Below, piece by piece: positions 36,999 to 39,552 of a stretch of 39,552 bases of DNA (position 1 is the stretch's first letter; each line of letters starts with the position of its first letter). The position numbers and the translations under genes were made by a program. Source of the stretch: Helicobacteraceae bacterium (GTDB lineage Bacteria; Campylobacterota; Campylobacteria; Campylobacterales; Sulfurimonadaceae); assembly GCA_027061425.1 (NCBI GenBank), contig JALSUN010000018.1, positions 1-39,552 on the forward strand. Direction: 5' to 3'. A model generated the notes under the pieces. The model was not told where the DNA came from. It was given only the letters and a program-made list of their open reading frames with translations, and made no database searches.

Positions 36999-37735
36999 TT
37001 TATTCCTACATCTAAATATCGGCGCATCTTGAGCACCTCTTTTTCATCATATATACCCTCTAAAACAAGCGCATCTTTATTACGTACTTCTTCTCCAAAA
37101 GGGGTAATAATCCCACTCATACCCGTAGTATCACTATTTTTAGTGTCTGAAGCGACCACATAACACTGGTTCATGATCGCTATAGCGTTTGTTAAAGAGA
37201 CAAAATTTTGCGTGCGTAGTTTACCCCATTGTGCAGGAATTAGCAAAACTTCTGCACCTTCAAGTTTTTGAAGTAACTTTTTAAAGCGTATTTCAAAACA
37301 GATCAGCACGCCAAAACGGATACCATCAACTTCAAAAACAGCGACTTCTTCTTCCCTTCCTGCTTTAAAGAATTCATGTTCTCCACCAAACTTAAACAGT
37401 TCTACTTTAGCCTGTTTATGGACTACTGTTCCTCTGTGAAACACCTTGGCAACATTATAAAACCCACCATCTTCACGCACTTCTATCATCGTTGCCACAA
37501 TAATCTGCTCCTCGGCTAAAGCACAAAGTCTAGTGGTGATCTCTTTGGAAAAAGCAGCAGCGACACTAAAGTTGTCATAATCAAAATTGGTGAAAGAGAG
37601 TTCAGGAAGGACGACGATGACATCTTTAGGAAGGTTTACAATACACTCACAAAGTAACGCAAGGTTCTCCTCGTAGGTATGGTTTTCGCTGGTGTAAGCA
37701 AGAGAGCAGAGGGGACGCTTTTTAAAAGTCGTCAA
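36995..37735 (-). CDS. Carbon-nitrogen hydrolase (nitrilase superfamily)
   Basis: [15 protein letters not shown] (Glu), KQAKVELF (Lys), [11 protein letters not shown] (Cys) triad context. Confidence 0.92.
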   Translation of the reverse strand: MTTFKKRPLCSLAYTSENHTYEENLALLCECIVNLPKDVIVVLPELSFTNFDYDNFSVAAAFSKEITTRLCALAEEQIIVATMIEVREDGGFYNVAKVFHRGTVVHKQAKVELFKFGGEHEFFKAGREEEVAVFEVDGIRFGVLICFEIRFKKLLQKLEGAEVLLIPAQWGKLRTQNFVSLTNAIAIMNQCYVVASDTKNSDTTGMSGIITPFGEEVRNKDALVLEGIYDEKEVLKMRRYLDVGIK

Positions 37736-38750
37736 AATCTAAAGAGCCTTTAGAGTAGTTGGCCACAGTGCCTTCAAAGAAATTGGTCTTTTGGTCATTA
37801 AATGAAGCAAAATCAGTCACCCATTTTATAGGGTTCTCTACATTATAGATAGGCTCAAGTTTTACCGCCTGCAGACGCTCATCTGCCAAAAACTGAATGT
37901 ACTGCTCTATAATCTCATCTGTCAGACCTAAGATCTGCCCTTGTGTAATGTACTTACCCCAAGAGACTTCAAGTGCCACAGCATCTCTAAACATCTGGTA
38001 GACCTCTTCGATAAGTTCAGGTGTAAAGAGTTCAGGGCGTTCACGACGTAGTGAATTAATAAGGTTTTGAAATAAAATCAGGTGGGTCACTTCATCACGC
38101 TGGATAAAACGAATCATCTGTGCAGAACCCAGCATCTTACCCGCACGCGCCAAGGTATAGATATAAGCAAAGCCACTGTAAAAGTAGATACCCTCTAAAA
38201 TCTGATTCGCAAAACAGGCTTTTAAGAAGTTCTCTTCGGTAGGGTTGTCTGAAAGCATCTCATACTTCACAGCAATCGCATCATTTTTAGACTTAAGCAT
38301 CATGTCTTGACGCCAAAGATCATAAATCTCTTCAGAGTTTTGAGAGATAGAGTCCACCATTACAGCATAAGACTGAGAGTGCAGTGCCTCTTCAAATGAC
38401 TGACGGACCAGAATAAGGTTAATCTCTGGCGCTGTAATGTAAGGGTTTACATTATCAATAAGGTTGTTGGTCTGTAGTGAATCCATAAAAATAAGCTGAG
38501 ACAGCGCCTTATCATAAGCAGTCTTTTCACCCTCTGTAAGTTGCTTATAATCATTGGCATCACGGGTCATGTCCACCTCTTTAGGGAACCATGTGTTGTT
38601 CAACATCACTTCCCAAAGGTTATATGCCCACTGATACTTAATGTTGTTAAGCTCAAAAATACCGGTCGGATTACCACCAAATATCTTACGTTCGTTTACA
38701 TGTTCATTAGAGTTCGGATTGTAGATTTTTTTTCTGTTAATAGTTGTCAT
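37722..38750 (-). CDS. nrdB: Class Ia ribonucleoside-diphosphate reductase beta subunit
   Basis: [61 protein letters not shown]. Confidence 0.96.
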   Translation of the reverse strand: MTTINRKKIYNPNSNEHVNERKIFGGNPTGIFELNNIKYQWAYNLWEVMLNNTWFPKEVDMTRDANDYKQLTEGEKTAYDKALSQLIFMDSLQTNNLIDNVNPYITAPEINLILVRQSFEEALHSQSYAVMVDSISQNSEEIYDLWRQDMMLKSKNDAIAVKYEMLSDNPTEENFLKACFANQILEGIYFYSGFAYIYTLARAGKMLGSAQMIRFIQRDEVTHLILFQNLINSLRRERPELFTPELIEEVYQMFRDAVALEVSWGKYITQGQILGLTDEIIEQYIQFLADERLQAVKLEPIYNVENPIKWVTDFASFNDQKTNFFEGTVANYSKGSLDFDDF

Positions 38751-38875
38751 TTTTCTGCCTGAATTGAAAATTCAAATTGTAGTGCTTGGACTACAAATAA
38801 AGTAGATGATTATGGCAAAAATATGATTGATTCTTGTTGAAAAAGAGAAAGCCGAGGGAGAAATCTCTCCACCTA

Positions 38876-39109
38876 TTAAAATACAGCTTCATCACTCTGA
38901 TGTAAAGGACAACTGCTTAACCCAATAATAAAGTAGATAGGACACCATCTTGCCAAGGCTGTTAGCATAAGGATCATCCCTATCGGTCCAAGTAAAAGTC
39001 CATAAACGTTGTTCAACTCAAAAGCAATATGCCACCCAAAGGCCAAGGCAACCACACCCATGACCAAACGGATACCAATGTCCCATCGTCCTAAGTTTCG
39101 TGTTTTCAT
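38876..39109 (-). CDS. DUF2892/YgaP-like small membrane protein
   Basis: RNLGRWDIGIRLVMGVVALAFGWHI..., CPIYFIIGLSSC. Confidence 0.75.
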   Translation of the reverse strand: MKTRNLGRWDIGIRLVMGVVALAFGWHIAFELNNVYGLLLGPIGMILMLTALARWCPIYFIIGLSSCPLHQSDEAVF

Positions 39110-39120
39110 CTCTTACTCCT

Positions 39121-39312
39121 TTATTTTTTGGTCTCACAACCAGTATTGATTTTTAAAATACTATAGAGAGGGCAAAGTCCTACAATGGCCGTCACAAGAG
39201 GCACAAGACCTACTGCACCCCAATAACTCTGCGCATAAAAGCCCCAACCAATAACAGCAACGCCTACCGCACCTCTTAAAATTCTGTCAACCTTTCCTTC
39301 GTTAAAACACAT
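39121..39312 (-). CDS. DUF2892 family membrane protein
   Basis: NEGKVDRILRGAVGVAVIGWGF...GLVPLVTAIVGLCPLYSILKINTGC. Confidence 0.88.
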   Translation of the reverse strand: MCFNEGKVDRILRGAVGVAVIGWGFYAQSYWGAVGLVPLVTAIVGLCPLYSILKINTGCETKK

Positions 39313-39413
39313 GATAATTCCTTTTCGAAGCTCTTTTGAACTTCTATTGTTTAGATGGTGTCAGTATGACAGAAAAGGGAATTGTTGTGTGTTACTTGTG
39401 TTACAGAAGAGTT

Positions 39414-39458
39414 GGTCTTTGGTCTTTGGTCTTTGGTCTTTGGTCTTTGGTCTTTGGT
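39414..39458. repeat. Heptanucleotide tandem repeat (GGTCTTT) x6 plus partial unit
   Basis: ggtcttt repeated 6 times at 39414-39455 followed by ggt. Confidence 0.97.
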
Positions 39459-39500
39459 AAAAGGGTAATCTGTTTTGTAAACAAAGTCAAGCCTTCCGTC

Positions 39501-39520
39501 ACTCCTGCAAAGGCAGGAGT
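39501..39520. repeat. REP-like palindrome
   Basis: ACTCCTGC-AAAG-GCAGGAGT within GTCACTCCTGCAAAGGCAGGAGTCCACGAACC, resembling widespread proteobacterial GTCATTCCyGCGnAnGCrGGAATCCA repeats. Confidence 0.7.
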
Positions 39521-39552
39521 CCACGAACCTCATCGTCTATAGTAGTTTTATC

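Noticed and set aside
39336-39542. 68-aa ORF with LWSLVFGLWSLVFG repeat
   Set aside because: Translation of the heptamer microsatellite and palindrome; no supporting RBS or domain.

Overview
The window looks like ordinary chromosome from a sulfur-oxidizing Campylobacterota-type bacterium (Sulfurimonas/Sulfurovum-like; this is inferred from gene content and protein style, no search was run). It holds about 38 protein genes. Housekeeping genes include rnj (partial), purB, nrdA, nrdB, thiG, purN, nnr, kdsD, rluB, rarA, comM/yifB, coaE, dapF and pcm. Also present are a minus-strand array of 8 tRNA genes behind a near-perfect sigma70 promoter, and several small clusters of unclear function. No CRISPR array, prophage or intact IS element was seen. 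Best candidates for undescribed biology: (1) a mlaA-mlaC-RND/MMPL lipid-transport operon in which the cysteine-free (non-lipoprotein) MlaA and the RND protein share an unusual acidic (D/E)(D/E)F tract, while the intervening MlaC shuttle is rich in K/R; (2) a translationally coupled trio encoding a predicted beta-barrel protein, an RCC1-propeller lipoprotein and a second predicted beta-barrel protein; (3) an overlapping M48 metalloprotease-YbjQ-YbjQ operon; (4) an OlsF-like fused acyltransferase; (5) an ORF-free 890-bp AT-rich region with clustered TTATTCACA (Campylobacterota-type DnaA box) motifs and IS-end-like repeats. All functional claims are from reading the sequence and the supplied translations.
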